In this document: positions 7,284-15,312 of the stretch, in pieces
Layout: every line of letters starts with the position of its first letter
How positions within the stretch are numbered: position 1 is the stretch's first letter
Origin: a virus
IMG/VR virus record: IMGVR_UViG_3300000176_000011
Span: 1-59,917 of that record
Length of the DNA: 59,917 bases
Reading direction: 5' to 3' (one strand)
Made by a program: the position numbers and the translations under genes
The notes under the pieces: model-generated
Seen by the model: only the letters and a program-made list of their open reading frames with translations
Database searches by the model: none
What the model was told of the DNA's origin: nothing

Positions 7284-7881
7284 GATTATTTATTGATACT
7301 TCTTCTTTACATATTGTGCAAGAACATCGAGATTGTATTCTTCCAATAGCCTGTTGTCGTATTTTTTCTTTAGTAGAATCTGTATGAATACGTCCAAGAT
7401 TATGCTTTTTCCTAACTTCGGATCTTTTCTTTTTTAATATTTTAGCTTCTTCAATACCATGAATTTGCTCATAAGTTTTGCCTCTTCTTACATCTGAAAG
7501 TTTTTTTGATCTTAATTGTTTAAGTTCTTGAGCTTTTTTAGTTCCATATCGTATCTCATATGTTTGCCCCTTTCCTCTGTTTAATTTAGAATAATCAATA
7601 TACTTAGATGTATCGCCACCATCCCCCGATTCTAATTTTAAGTTTGCCCATTTATCAGAATTTATAATATCTAATTTTTCAGATAATGGTATAGAAAAAT
7701 TCTTTAAATCTTCATTATTTGCAAATGTTCCTATTATTTCTGTAGTAACATTATTTCCATGTTTGTTAAGATGAGAAACCCAGCGTGTTCCAGAACCTTT
7801 ATATTTAAAGGGATCTTTTATTGTTTTTCCTAAATATTTTAAACCAGTGATTTTATGTGTTTTTATATATAAGTAAATCAT
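7252..7881 (-). CDS. GIY-YIG homing endonuclease with zinc finger
   Basis: A 209-residue mobile endonuclease. The GIY-YIG domain starts at residue 2 (IYLYIKTHKITGLKYLGKT). Next come two related basic segments (TYEIRYGTKKAQELK, TYEQIHGIEEAKILK), a NUMOD3-like segment GRIHTDSTKEKIRQQAIGR, and a C-terminal CTIC-x11-HYKRH zinc finger. These are DNA-binding modules typical of T4-family homing enzymes. It sits inside the thyX locus on the opposite strand, and its zinc-finger end is coded antisense to the replacement ThyX tail. TATAAATA at 7887-7894 gives a late promoter so close that the message may start at the ATG. It is expected to cut thyX of phages lacking the insert. Confidence 0.85.
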   Translation of the reverse strand: MIYLYIKTHKITGLKYLGKTIKDPFKYKGSGTRWVSHLNKHGNNVTTEIIGTFANNEDLKNFSIPLSEKLDIINSDKWANLKLESGDGGDTSKYIDYSKLNRGKGQTYEIRYGTKKAQELKQLRSKKLSDVRRGKTYEQIHGIEEAKILKKKRSEVRKKHNLGRIHTDSTKEKIRQQAIGRIQSRCSCTICKEEVSINNLTNHYKRHPL

Positions 7882-7886
7882 ACATT

Positions 7887-7894
7887 TATTTATA
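7887..7894 (-). promoter_or_regulatory. Late promoter box TATAAATA before homing gene
   Basis: A perfect T4-type late box on the minus strand, 5 bp from the ATG of the endonuclease. By the spacing used elsewhere in this window, transcription would begin at about 7881, the first base of the start codon. This would make the message leaderless. No ribosome site is visible. Confidence 0.5.
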
Positions 7895-7902
7895 TACTTT
7901 TA

Positions 7903-8022
7903 CATTTTATTGAATTGCGTAGTGCAAACGGTACTCAAAAAGAACATCAAGAAGTTGCTATTGCATGTGCTCAAGCGATAGCTGAGATTTTTCCATTAGC
8001 CACCGATCTTGTAGCCAATTAA
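7903..8022 (+). pseudogene. Displaced native C-terminus of thyX
   Basis: A 39-codon open stretch with its own TAA encodes HFIELRSANGTQKEHQEV and continues to the end of a ThyX. It matches the last 40 residues of the intact thyX above (20 of 39 positions identical by eye). It has no start codon of its own, and the codons before the His no longer look like ThyX. It is therefore a remnant separated from thyX by the homing endonuclease gene. It may be retained because the last 65 bases of it also encode, on the other strand, the C-terminus of the glycosyltransferase at 7958-8650. Confidence 0.85.
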
Positions 8023-8650
8023 AATCATTTATTTTACTCAATGCCTCCTTATTGGAGGTATTTTTTTCCCCGTAATCTCGTCCGGCTAATGCTCCTAGAT
8101 AAGCATAAAATCCGTATTTGGCATCGACATTTAGAGTACACCACGCATCTAATCTACTTAAAGATTCCTCGTCGTTAGTTACTGCCAATTTACAAGATTC
8201 TCTAAAAGCACTGCGCCAGGTATTATAAGGATCTGTATTGAAGGCAGTAATATTACTAATAGTATCCATAGCTCTAAATTTACTACTGATATTAGTTGTC
8301 ATATCTATAGTATCAGTATTCATTTTTAAAGTAAGATTTTTTGGCAGTAATTTAACTCCACCGTACCCATATGATAAATTATTAATGGGATTTAAGCTAC
8401 GCCAGACGTGTACTATATCTAAATCCCATTCAGGAACTTTATAATCAAAATTGAAGTCATTTAATATAACTGCATCGGCATCTACTACCCACAACATTTT
8501 AGTAAATGCTTTACGAGCTGCCGCGATGTGAGCTTGATGTATACCTTCAACTCCATGTACACGTTTTGCTAATGGAAACTTTTCTTTTAAATTATTGAAA
8601 TTTTCGTCAGCATACTTTTCATTATAACTGATAAAGATTATATCATACAT
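7958..8650 (-). CDS. Glycosyltransferase-like protein (GT-A type) 1
   Basis: A 230-residue protein related to its upstream neighbour. Both begin with an IIF(I/L)SY segment and share KRVHGV(E/K)G, then a GT-A type metal/sugar-nucleotide motif, here VVDADA with D57 and D59. No membrane segment is present, so it should be cytosolic. The final residues (WLQDRWLMEK) match the same region of the neighbour (YLTDYWKEKH) although they are coded antisense to the thyX remnant, which shows that this overlap is ancestral. It is the last gene of the operon. It could glycosylate virion proteins, DNA or host surface sugars. The acceptor is unknown. Confidence 0.8.
   Translation of the reverse strand: MYDIIFISYNEKYADENFNNLKEKFPLAKRVHGVEGIHQAHIAAARKAFTKMLWVVDADAVILNDFNFDYKVPEWDLDIVHVWRSLNPINNLSYGYGGVKLLPKNLTLKMNTDTIDMTTNISSKFRAMDTISNITAFNTDPYNTWRSAFRESCKLAVTNDEESLSRLDAWCTLNVDAKYGFYAYLGALAGRDYGEKNTSNKEALSKINDFNWLQDRWLMEKSQLSLEHMQ
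8042..8067 (+). terminator. Intrinsic terminator of the thyX transcription unit
   Basis: A stem TGCCTCC/GGAGGTA with a TTATT loop is followed by seven T residues on the plus strand. It lies 20 nt after the stop codon of the displaced thyX tail, as expected for the original thyX terminator. It is embedded in the coding region of the glycosyltransferase on the other strand. Confidence 0.8.
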
Positions 8651-9539
8651 GGCGTTTTCTTATTATACGAGGGCTGTTATTATATACTGTTTTGAAAAAT
8701 TTACTGCCATTTGGATCTACATCTGCTATTTCTAGTTTACATTTTGTTCTAAGTTCTTGTCCTAAGAAATTGTTATAAGACATACTTTCATCTGCACTGA
8801 CACCTTGATGTTTCTCTTTCCAGTAGTCAGTTAAGTAATCAAAATCTCGAACATTAGCATAATCCCAATCTGTACAATTGGTCAAATAAGCTCCTTCCCT
8901 AGCTCCAATAACACTCCATATACCATTATCTACATCTGTGCCAATAGTTGACCATATTAAAAGTCTATGATAATTTTGCCACCATATTGTAGATAAATCA
9001 GCAACCTTGGCTCCTTGGTCTAGCGACATTTTTACACCTTCTCGAAAACCTGCTCGCCACGCCTGGAATGGTGTTGCATTGGTAAAACTTTCTGAATAGT
9101 TTTCGTTGAATTGATAGTATTTGTCGTCAAAACAAAATTCAACTAGTCCTTTAGTATCAGTTGGATCTGAGTTTTCATGTGTGCGCATTTCATTTACAAA
9201 TTTACGTGTCCACAGTTTTAATCCGCCATTGCCATACATAAGTCCATTTACGTGTACACGCCCGCACCAACTAAATACGTGCTCAGGTGTAAGGCCTAAT
9301 TTATCAAGGTCAATTTCAACTTCTAAAAATTTAGAATCAATAATGTTGTCAGCGTCTACAGTAACAAAATATTCTGTTTCACTTAAGGCAGCGCAAGCCT
9401 TGTGTGCCGCATCGCTGCCTTTTACTCCGTGAACACGTTTAGCCCAAGGCACTTTAGTTACTAAATCTGCATAATTTTTTTCAGCGTTTGGTTCATCATA
9501 GCTAAGAAAAATAATATCTTGTTCTATAATTTTAATCAT
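8643..9539 (-). CDS. Glycosyltransferase-like protein (GT-A type) 2
   Basis: A 298-residue paralogue of the gene downstream, overlapping it by 8 nt. It shows IIFLSYDEPNAEKNYADL, KRVHGVKG and the VDADN motif with D62 and D64, the acidic pair expected to hold the metal and nucleotide sugar. Its C-terminus runs about 50 residues past the shared RDFDYLTDYW region. Similar proteins occur in cyanomyoviruses. The duplicated pair suggests two related sugar transfers or acceptors. It probably shares the operon promoter at 12170-12199. Confidence 0.8.
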   Translation of the reverse strand: MIKIIEQDIIFLSYDEPNAEKNYADLVTKVPWAKRVHGVKGSDAAHKACAALSETEYFVTVDADNIIDSKFLEVEIDLDKLGLTPEHVFSWCGRVHVNGLMYGNGGLKLWTRKFVNEMRTHENSDPTDTKGLVEFCFDDKYYQFNENYSESFTNATPFQAWRAGFREGVKMSLDQGAKVADLSTIWWQNYHRLLIWSTIGTDVDNGIWSVIGAREGAYLTNCTDWDYANVRDFDYLTDYWKEKHQGVSADESMSYNNFLGQELRTKCKLEIADVDPNGSKFFKTVYNNSPRIIRKRHV

Positions 9540-10137
9540 TTATTTTTAATCCGTAAGCATTAAACATTTTTTTAGTAACAACAGAAATATTGTTAATTTT
9601 ATTTTCTATATTGCTTTCAAAATCATATACTATTTTTCCACTCTTTAATAAATCATGTATCCTTAAATAAAATGATCTAATTAAAAAGTCAAAATCTGTT
9701 TCTAACGTTATAAAAACAACAATGGTACTGTCGTATTGCGGACCTGATAGAAATTGTCTACCTCGATCTGTAATCAAAAAAGTCCATGTTTTATCTGTAC
9801 TATTCCATTCAACTACAAACTCTGATAATTCCGTAACTTTGTCTTTTACCCAAACAAATGATTTCGACTTAAGATTATACTCGTCAAATATCTGTTGTGT
9901 CATTAGATGGTGTTCAACTGTACCATCAAAATTTATAATACGATTTATTTTATAGTCATGAATATTTTTCTTAGCTTGCCCAATTAATAGGTAATCTTCC
10001 ACTGGCATTTCAACAAAATATTTTTCTTGAGGTTCTACATCATTTGAAACACAAGTTATTTGCAAAGTGTTAGGATTGAAATAGGCAAAATATTTTACAG
10101 GCTTTACAACTATCGGAGTTTTAATCTTTTTTGCCAT
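9532..10137 (-). CDS. Hypothetical protein in glycosyltransferase operon
   Basis: A 201-residue protein that overlaps both neighbours (8 nt downstream, 17 nt upstream). It has no DxD pair or membrane segment. It begins with a basic stretch (MAKKIKTPIVVKPVK) and looks like a mixed alpha/beta protein. I do not recognise it. Its place between glycosyltransferases suggests a role in the same modification. Confidence 0.7.
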   Translation of the reverse strand: MAKKIKTPIVVKPVKYFAYFNPNTLQITCVSNDVEPQEKYFVEMPVEDYLLIGQAKKNIHDYKINRIINFDGTVEHHLMTQQIFDEYNLKSKSFVWVKDKVTELSEFVVEWNSTDKTWTFLITDRGRQFLSGPQYDSTIVVFITLETDFDFLIRSFYLRIHDLLKSGKIVYDFESNIENKINNISVVTKKMFNAYGLKIND

Positions 10138-10969
10138 ACACTAACTCCTGTAATCTTGATATTGTATTCAAATCAATAAAATCTTTTTCCACATAATGAA
10201 ATAATTTACTTTGTTTTATATTCCCTACAATCAAGTCGCCTTTAGAATTAAGAACATAAGTAATTACATCTTGCCAGCGATCGATAGGATCTTGCCATTC
10301 TTGTAGTGCTGGTTTCATATGTATAAATTCTAACGGACTATTTTGATCATTAACACTAATATAGTTCATAGAAATTTCAATAGCTATTGCTGTAGCAAGA
10401 TCCATACTAGACCAATTTTGATATTCATTTGGTGCAAAGTTAGTCCAACACCATTCCCAGTTGTTACATACAAATTCTAATACACGATAAAACTCTAATG
10501 CAGAATCAGATTTTTTAAAATAGTGTAGTGCAAAATAAGGACTAGTTAATTGATTGGCAATAAATGCTTTTCTATGAACAGTATCAACTACTGTGTCTAA
10601 TTTGTAATTTTTAATTCTATTACAAAATTTAATATCAAAATTGCTACAATAATTCCACCATGTTGTGATATCTTCTAGTAGTAACATATCAGCATCTAAC
10701 ACAATAGTTTCTTCATATGGACTTGCATGATACATTTTCCATCTATGTTCTGCAGAATATTTTCCACCTGGAGAATCATACCACGGTATAGGAATTATGC
10801 GGTCAAAAACCGACTTATATTCTTCTGGAACACTATCTGCTGTAACTAGGCTTACAGATTTAGTTTCTTCTTGACTATATTTTATACTTAATGCAAGTGC
10901 ATAGGCTTGTTGTACGTATACTTGCCCTTCTGCATAAATTAAAAATCCTTTATACACCCGAACCTCCAT
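10121..10969 (-). CDS. Glycosyltransferase-like protein 3 (GT8-like)
   Basis: A 282-residue protein with the layout of family-8-type transferases. The N-terminal strand-helix unit is GFLIYAEGQVYVQQAYALA, and TIVLDADMLLLED follows at about 88-100 with D92 and D94 as the DxD pair. A C-terminal HYVEKDF segment could supply the later metal-binding His. It overlaps the upstream gene by 20 nt and the downstream gene by 17 nt, so the cluster is tightly coupled. Sugar donor and acceptor cannot be read from the sequence. Confidence 0.8.
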   Translation of the reverse strand: MEVRVYKGFLIYAEGQVYVQQAYALALSIKYSQEETKSVSLVTADSVPEEYKSVFDRIIPIPWYDSPGGKYSAEHRWKMYHASPYEETIVLDADMLLLEDITTWWNYCSNFDIKFCNRIKNYKLDTVVDTVHRKAFIANQLTSPYFALHYFKKSDSALEFYRVLEFVCNNWEWCWTNFAPNEYQNWSSMDLATAIAIEISMNYISVNDQNSPLEFIHMKPALQEWQDPIDRWQDVITYVLNSKGDLIVGNIKQSKLFHYVEKDFIDLNTISRLQELVYGKKD

Positions 10970-11801
10970 CTATATAACGACTAAGGCTCATCTTATTCAT
11001 AACATGAACATCTAATCCAGTTGTTTTTAACAGAGTATATTCTCCTAAGAAATTTTTCTTTTGTATTAAAAATTTCATTGTGTTATCTTCTACATTTACT
11101 AAAATATCTCTATCAGTTGAATATATCATTTTACCAGGCAAGTCTATTGCAAATCCTCCATTTGTTTTTCCATTCATAATATGTATGGCAATACTAAATG
11201 CAAAATCATTTCTAAAAATTGCACTGTTAATTCCGTACAATGTTTTAAAATATAACCATTCTGATTTGATATAAGATACTAGATCAAAAAACGATTGGGT
11301 GATAGAATTTTTATTAAAAATGAAAACAGTTGCCCAATAAAAAGGAACACTCCACTGGCTTATTCTTTCAAATTCAGTTGTTGATCTATAGTCAGCTAGA
11401 TCCATACTATTGCGATAAATTTGAAAATCATAATCATTATCAAGCGCAGGTTTTAATACGCTCGAATTAATAATAAAATCACTATCAATAACTAGTGTGC
11501 GATCATATGGTGTGAGATCGATTATTTGACCTCTTGAAAAGTTTTTCCACTCTAAAGATTTGCTAGCCAGAGATCCGTCATAAAACAGTTTTTTTTGACT
11601 TGCATCTACATTTTCTGACAAATTTATTATGTGATCAAAACCATGATCTGGGTACTGTCTTTCTAACCAATCCGGACTATCTGTTATAATAGATACAGGA
11701 ATATCAATATAAGTTTGTATACGTTTAGCGGCATATACGGCAAGTTTAACATAATCTACTCCACCGTTATTCTGCGCAAATAAGACTGCTCCAGTGGTCA
11801 T
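10950..11801 (-). CDS. Glycosyltransferase-like protein 4
   Basis: A 283-residue protein with a Rossmann-like start (GAVLFAQNNGGVDYVKLAVY), PVSIITDSPDWL and RTLVIDSDFI with D106 and D108 as the DxD pair. It shares overall order with the third transferase but is not a close copy. The C-terminus has HVMNKMSLSRYID, which could complete the metal site. It overlaps the upstream gene by 4 nt (ATGA). Cytosolic location is expected. Confidence 0.75.
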   Translation of the reverse strand: MTTGAVLFAQNNGGVDYVKLAVYAAKRIQTYIDIPVSIITDSPDWLERQYPDHGFDHIINLSENVDASQKKLFYDGSLASKSLEWKNFSRGQIIDLTPYDRTLVIDSDFIINSSVLKPALDNDYDFQIYRNSMDLADYRSTTEFERISQWSVPFYWATVFIFNKNSITQSFFDLVSYIKSEWLYFKTLYGINSAIFRNDFAFSIAIHIMNGKTNGGFAIDLPGKMIYSTDRDILVNVEDNTMKFLIQKKNFLGEYTLLKTTGLDVHVMNKMSLSRYIDGGSGV

Positions 11802-12148
11802 AGTTCAACAATATCCGATATTTTTCTTTTTGTTTTTAAATCAGCATATTGAACAGCATAATCGTTTGTAGACTCGTAATAAATTCCAACAATTTTATCA
11901 AAAAATTCTTGAACATTACTAATGACTACAGGGAAATTATTTACATCAACAAATGCTACATCTTCGGTATGACCTAAATCTAATGTAGTCTTTGTAAAAT
12001 TAATTAGTTCAGGTGTAATTTTAAAGCTGGCACCATTGGTATAATAAACTAATTTTTGATTATATTCTTCTAAAAGTATGCGTCTTTGATTTGATAAAGT
12101 CGCCATGTAATTAGCAACTGCAAATGCTTTTTCGATTCTCTCATCCAT
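11798..12148 (-). CDS. Small conserved-type protein heading the GT operon
   Basis: A 116-residue protein with the N-terminal segment RIEKAFAVANYMATLSNQRR, which I recall in uncharacterised proteins of marine T4-like phages. It is helical at the start and mixed after that. As the first gene of the glycosyltransferase operon it follows the sigma70-like promoter at once. A regulatory or accessory role is possible but not shown. Confidence 0.7.
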   Translation of the reverse strand: MDERIEKAFAVANYMATLSNQRRILLEEYNQKLVYYTNGASFKITPELINFTKTTLDLGHTEDVAFVDVNNFPVVISNVQEFFDKIVGIYYESTNDYAVQYADLKTKRKISDIVEL

Positions 12149-12159
12149 AGATAAACTCC

Positions 12160-12199
12160 GTAGTGTACTATAATAACACTACAGTAATTAGCTTGTCAA
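12160..12199 (-). promoter_or_regulatory. Sigma70-type promoter with inverted repeat, GT operon
   Basis: On the minus strand TTGACA (12194-12199) and TATTAT (12170-12175) are 18 bp apart. GTAGTGT and ACACTAC form a perfect 7-bp inverted repeat (12160-12166 / 12176-12182) flanking the -10 box, an arrangement that could be an operator. This contrasts with the late boxes used by the structural genes upstream and suggests early or middle expression of the transferases. Confidence 0.6.
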
Positions 12200-12217
12200 G
12201 AGATTATGATTGATAGA

Positions 12218-13180
12218 TTAGACTGGGCCACGTAAGGTTCTAAAACCACTATCAGAAACACTAGGCACATACGAACTAGTAATTTTTAAATCTACTGGGT
12301 ATGTTGGAGGATTAAAACTTGGGCCTCCAGATGCACTGTAAATGGTTACATTACTGGTTAAAGTTCCTGTAATCGTTTCGTCAGTACCCCATGGCGGGTT
12401 CGGTTGTCCAGAACGATCTTGGTACTGAATTGTTAATACTATCTGTGCTCCAGAAATATGAGCGTAGATTTGTATCATATTTGGGCTGTAAGTACTACTA
12501 GTCATCTGAAATATAAGTGTATCAGATGATGATAATTGATTATAGCCAACGTCAGTTCTTAAAACATCAACAGTCTGCCCACTGGTAGAAGTGGTAGTTT
12601 GAGTGGTTCCATCCACACCTAGTTTTACAGTGCCCATGTGAGATAGCATGCTGGCCCAAGAATAATCTTTTGTACCGGCCGTACCAGTTTGACCGCCAGA
12701 CATAGATGCTGTAATTCTAAGTTCTCCGCCTAGATTGAAGAAATATCCTGCATTAGTTGTGCTAGGCCAAGTACAAGATACCCCATGAGATGCGGTTTCG
12801 CTACCAGGATTATAACCCCAACCTGGACTCTTATCCGAGCTTGCTAAAGTTTGAGCACTATAGTAAGTGCTATTAAATTGTTTGTAGTTTGTTGAACAAC
12901 CATTTGCCATGGTCTGATAAGCACTTAGATCAGAATAGTAAACTTTGGTACTAGTGGTAGGCCATGTTAAACTACCAGCAGTTGAATTTTGATGATTATA
13001 ACAAGTTAGAATATCTTGATATAATGCTTGCCACTGAGCGGCTTTAATTTTAGTAGTTGAGGGGCTAGCAATTTGGACACTATTAACAGTTTGTCCATAG
13101 TAGGTACCTAAGACTGTGGCTATGGTTGATTGAACCCCATTATAATCACTTCCATAAATTTTTGAACCTTGAGATGCCAT
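12218..13180 (-). CDS. Late tail/fibre structural protein
   Basis: A 320-residue Ser/Thr/Gly-rich protein of predicted beta structure, with no signal peptide. It begins MASQGSKIYGSDYNGVQSTI, has many Tyr, Trp and Asn residues, and ends in a beta-rich domain. Its place at the end of the fibre cluster, behind a perfect TATAAATA late box with a 16-nt leader, indicates a virion protein, probably a fibre tip or tail decoration. It does not share the N-terminal module of the four fibres upstream. I do not recognise a named family. Confidence 0.7.
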   Translation of the reverse strand: MASQGSKIYGSDYNGVQSTIATVLGTYYGQTVNSVQIASPSTTKIKAAQWQALYQDILTCYNHQNSTAGSLTWPTTSTKVYYSDLSAYQTMANGCSTNYKQFNSTYYSAQTLASSDKSPGWGYNPGSETASHGVSCTWPSTTNAGYFFNLGGELRITASMSGGQTGTAGTKDYSWASMLSHMGTVKLGVDGTTQTTTSTSGQTVDVLRTDVGYNQLSSSDTLIFQMTSSTYSPNMIQIYAHISGAQIVLTIQYQDRSGQPNPPWGTDETITGTLTSNVTIYSASGGPSFNPPTYPVDLKITSSYVPSVSDSGFRTLRGPV

Positions 13181-13201
13181 TTTTTACCTTTTATTCGATT
13201 T

Positions 13202-13209
13202 TATTTATA
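13202..13209 (-). promoter_or_regulatory. Late promoter TATAAATA
   Basis: A perfect T4-type late box on the minus strand. The predicted start is near 13196, 16 nt before the ATG of the tail protein at 13180. Confidence 0.85.
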
Positions 13210-13210
13210 C

Positions 13211-15271
13211 TTAGAGTATTACGCATTCTACAAGTTTGACATCTGAATTCTCATCTGTTGCCAATGCTATTGCAAATACATCTGAAGTTTTATCTGTTGT
13301 GGCTACTGCGGTGCCGTTATCGCCGGCAACCAAACGTTGTCCTTTTTTAACTGGTCCTGATACTTTTACAGGAACACGACCTTTAAGTGCAACATACACA
13401 CCACCGACTAGAGTTTGATTCATTCTAAATGCAGGATTTTGACTAATTACACCCAATGCCAAATCTCCTGCTGTACTAGCAGTTACTTCAGCTTCGCCGC
13501 CCACGCTCATAACAGTACCAATTTCATATTGGGCATCAGCTAGATATTTTTCAGCTAAGTCTGCGTAGTTTGCACTTGTAGCAACACCATGAAATATTGT
13601 AGCATACATATCACCAACGACTGTTAAATTGCCACCTGGTGCTAGTTGTGCTGAATAAACGCCATTGTTTGTAAATTTAATATAGCCATCACCGCCCCAG
13701 TATAATCCAGTATCTTGTGCGCCATCTGAAAGAAATGCAATACTAGGAACTGTAGCCGATCCGTCACCTGCGAATATTCTTGTTGAACTACTAGCAGAAA
13801 CTGTACCATAAAATGTTTTACTAGAAGCGTCGATCAATGTTGTGTCATCTGTGGCTTTTACATTACCTTTTATTGTAGCAGTAATAGTACCTGCTGTAAA
13901 ATTACCAGAAGAGTCTCTAGCAACTACACTAGTTTTATCTGCACCCGACGGCATAGCTGTTGTAGCAGAATAATAGCTACCACTGTTTATTTGTAGTGCA
14001 TTAGCTTGTGTGCTAGTACCATGCAATATATTACAATAAATGTCATTTTGCTGATCTCTAACTACTACTGTAGTTGGATCAGTTGCTGATGCACTAGCAG
14101 TTATTCCTTGCCCGCCAAATGTTAGTGAGTCGGCTCGGCTTGCTGTACCATTCATATAGGTAACATTAATATTACCACCTGCATCTCTAGCAACAAGGGT
14201 TACGTTAAGTTGATTATTTGCAATACTGGCAGATGCATAGCTACCATTTACATTTAATTGATCAGCTTTTTGTGCAACCCCATACATATAGTTTGTATAA
14301 ATGTTAGACCATTTGTAATCATTGCTACCAAGATTGCTCGTAGTTGTTATTCCTGGCAAAACATCATTGTTTAATAACTGTAAAGGAATACAGTCTCCGC
14401 CAGCAGAATTTTTTGTTTTGAATACTAAAGCTATATTATTCTGTAGTCCTTGAAAAGTGGGAACACTAGAATTTTCATTCCATATTCTTAATTTTTCTCC
14501 GGTGTTTACTGGACCTACATAAAAACCAGAATCTGCAAAATGAACAATTGATCCAAAGGATGCAAGATCTTTTGTCACAAATGTACTAGCGTCTAATCCG
14601 CCAAGTTTATCACTATTACTGGCTGTTCCCCAGAATTTAATACTAGCATCAGTTGTTACACCGAGACGACTTGCATTATCATTTGTGTAGACTAGAGTAA
14701 TACCTTGATAAATGTAATCAAAACCAGTAATAGCACTTAATGTAGTGTCTAATTGAAATGTAGGATTTGAACTAATAGTAAACACTACTTGTCCGTTACT
14801 AACTGCCTGCATTATTGAATACTGATTTCCAGAATATTTTTCTGAAACTGTAACTGTTTGCATTTCAGTAGTATGTGATCCAGCAATGCCTTGTGGACCA
14901 ATCAATGTAAAATCAGAACCGTTGTATGTCCATAACTGATTATTAACGGTATCAAACCAAAAATCACCAGTAGTCAATCCAAGCGGCTTAGATGCACTAA
15001 TTTCTGCACCAGTAGAAACTCTCCAGTTGGAGCTATCCCAAAATTTTAATTTTTTATTAGCACTATCATACCAAATTTGTCCAGGTAATGGATTGCCTGG
15101 GCTGGTTGTATTAGCAAAATTTTCTAACAAATAAACAAAATTTTCGTTTTGTGATTGTCCGTATCCTGCATAACTTTTACCAATCAGTTTAATGTCAAGA
15201 GAGGTGTCAATAGTGCCGTCAGCGACAGTTGTTATTAGTGTTCCGTTGTATCTGCTTATTGGATATGACAT
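13211..15271 (-). CDS. Tail fibre protein A (shared N-module, LAEKY C-domain)
   Basis: A 686-residue fibre. Residues 1-130 carry the module shared by four neighbouring proteins: TIDTSLDIKLIGKSYAGYG, then NENFVYLLENFA, GQIWYD and GDFWFDT. The middle has repeated short units of the kind 'YxSGTATSANxLxxxG', typical of shafts. The C-terminal domain (about 570-686) starts YADLAEKYLADAQYEIGTV and contains GRVPVKVSGPVKKGQRL. It resembles C-terminal domains of other phage fibres and is distantly reminiscent of Peptidase_G2-type self-cleaving appendage domains. Self-cleavage is not shown. The gene has its own late box. It presumably attaches to the baseplate through the N-module. Confidence 0.85.
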   Translation of the reverse strand: MSYPISRYNGTLITTVADGTIDTSLDIKLIGKSYAGYGQSQNENFVYLLENFANTTSPGNPLPGQIWYDSANKKLKFWDSSNWRVSTGAEISASKPLGLTTGDFWFDTVNNQLWTYNGSDFTLIGPQGIAGSHTTEMQTVTVSEKYSGNQYSIMQAVSNGQVVFTISSNPTFQLDTTLSAITGFDYIYQGITLVYTNDNASRLGVTTDASIKFWGTASNSDKLGGLDASTFVTKDLASFGSIVHFADSGFYVGPVNTGEKLRIWNENSSVPTFQGLQNNIALVFKTKNSAGGDCIPLQLLNNDVLPGITTTSNLGSNDYKWSNIYTNYMYGVAQKADQLNVNGSYASASIANNQLNVTLVARDAGGNINVTYMNGTASRADSLTFGGQGITASASATDPTTVVVRDQQNDIYCNILHGTSTQANALQINSGSYYSATTAMPSGADKTSVVARDSSGNFTAGTITATIKGNVKATDDTTLIDASSKTFYGTVSASSSTRIFAGDGSATVPSIAFLSDGAQDTGLYWGGDGYIKFTNNGVYSAQLAPGGNLTVVGDMYATIFHGVATSANYADLAEKYLADAQYEIGTVMSVGGEAEVTASTAGDLALGVISQNPAFRMNQTLVGGVYVALKGRVPVKVSGPVKKGQRLVAGDNGTAVATTDKTSDVFAIALATDENSDVKLVECVIL

Positions 15272-15292
15272 CTAAATCTTTCCTTATTTTAG

Positions 15293-15300
15293 TATTTATG
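15293..15300 (-). promoter_or_regulatory. Late promoter CATAAATA
   Basis: A one-base variant of the late box on the minus strand, 16 nt (by predicted start) before the ATG at 15271. An AAGGAA ribosome site lies between them. Confidence 0.75.
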
Positions 15301-15312
15301 CTAATATAGCAC

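Noticed and set aside
7150-7911. Group I intron in thyX
   Set aside because: The upstream thyX already has a complete homologous C-terminus and stop codon, and no intron core elements were found around the endonuclease gene.
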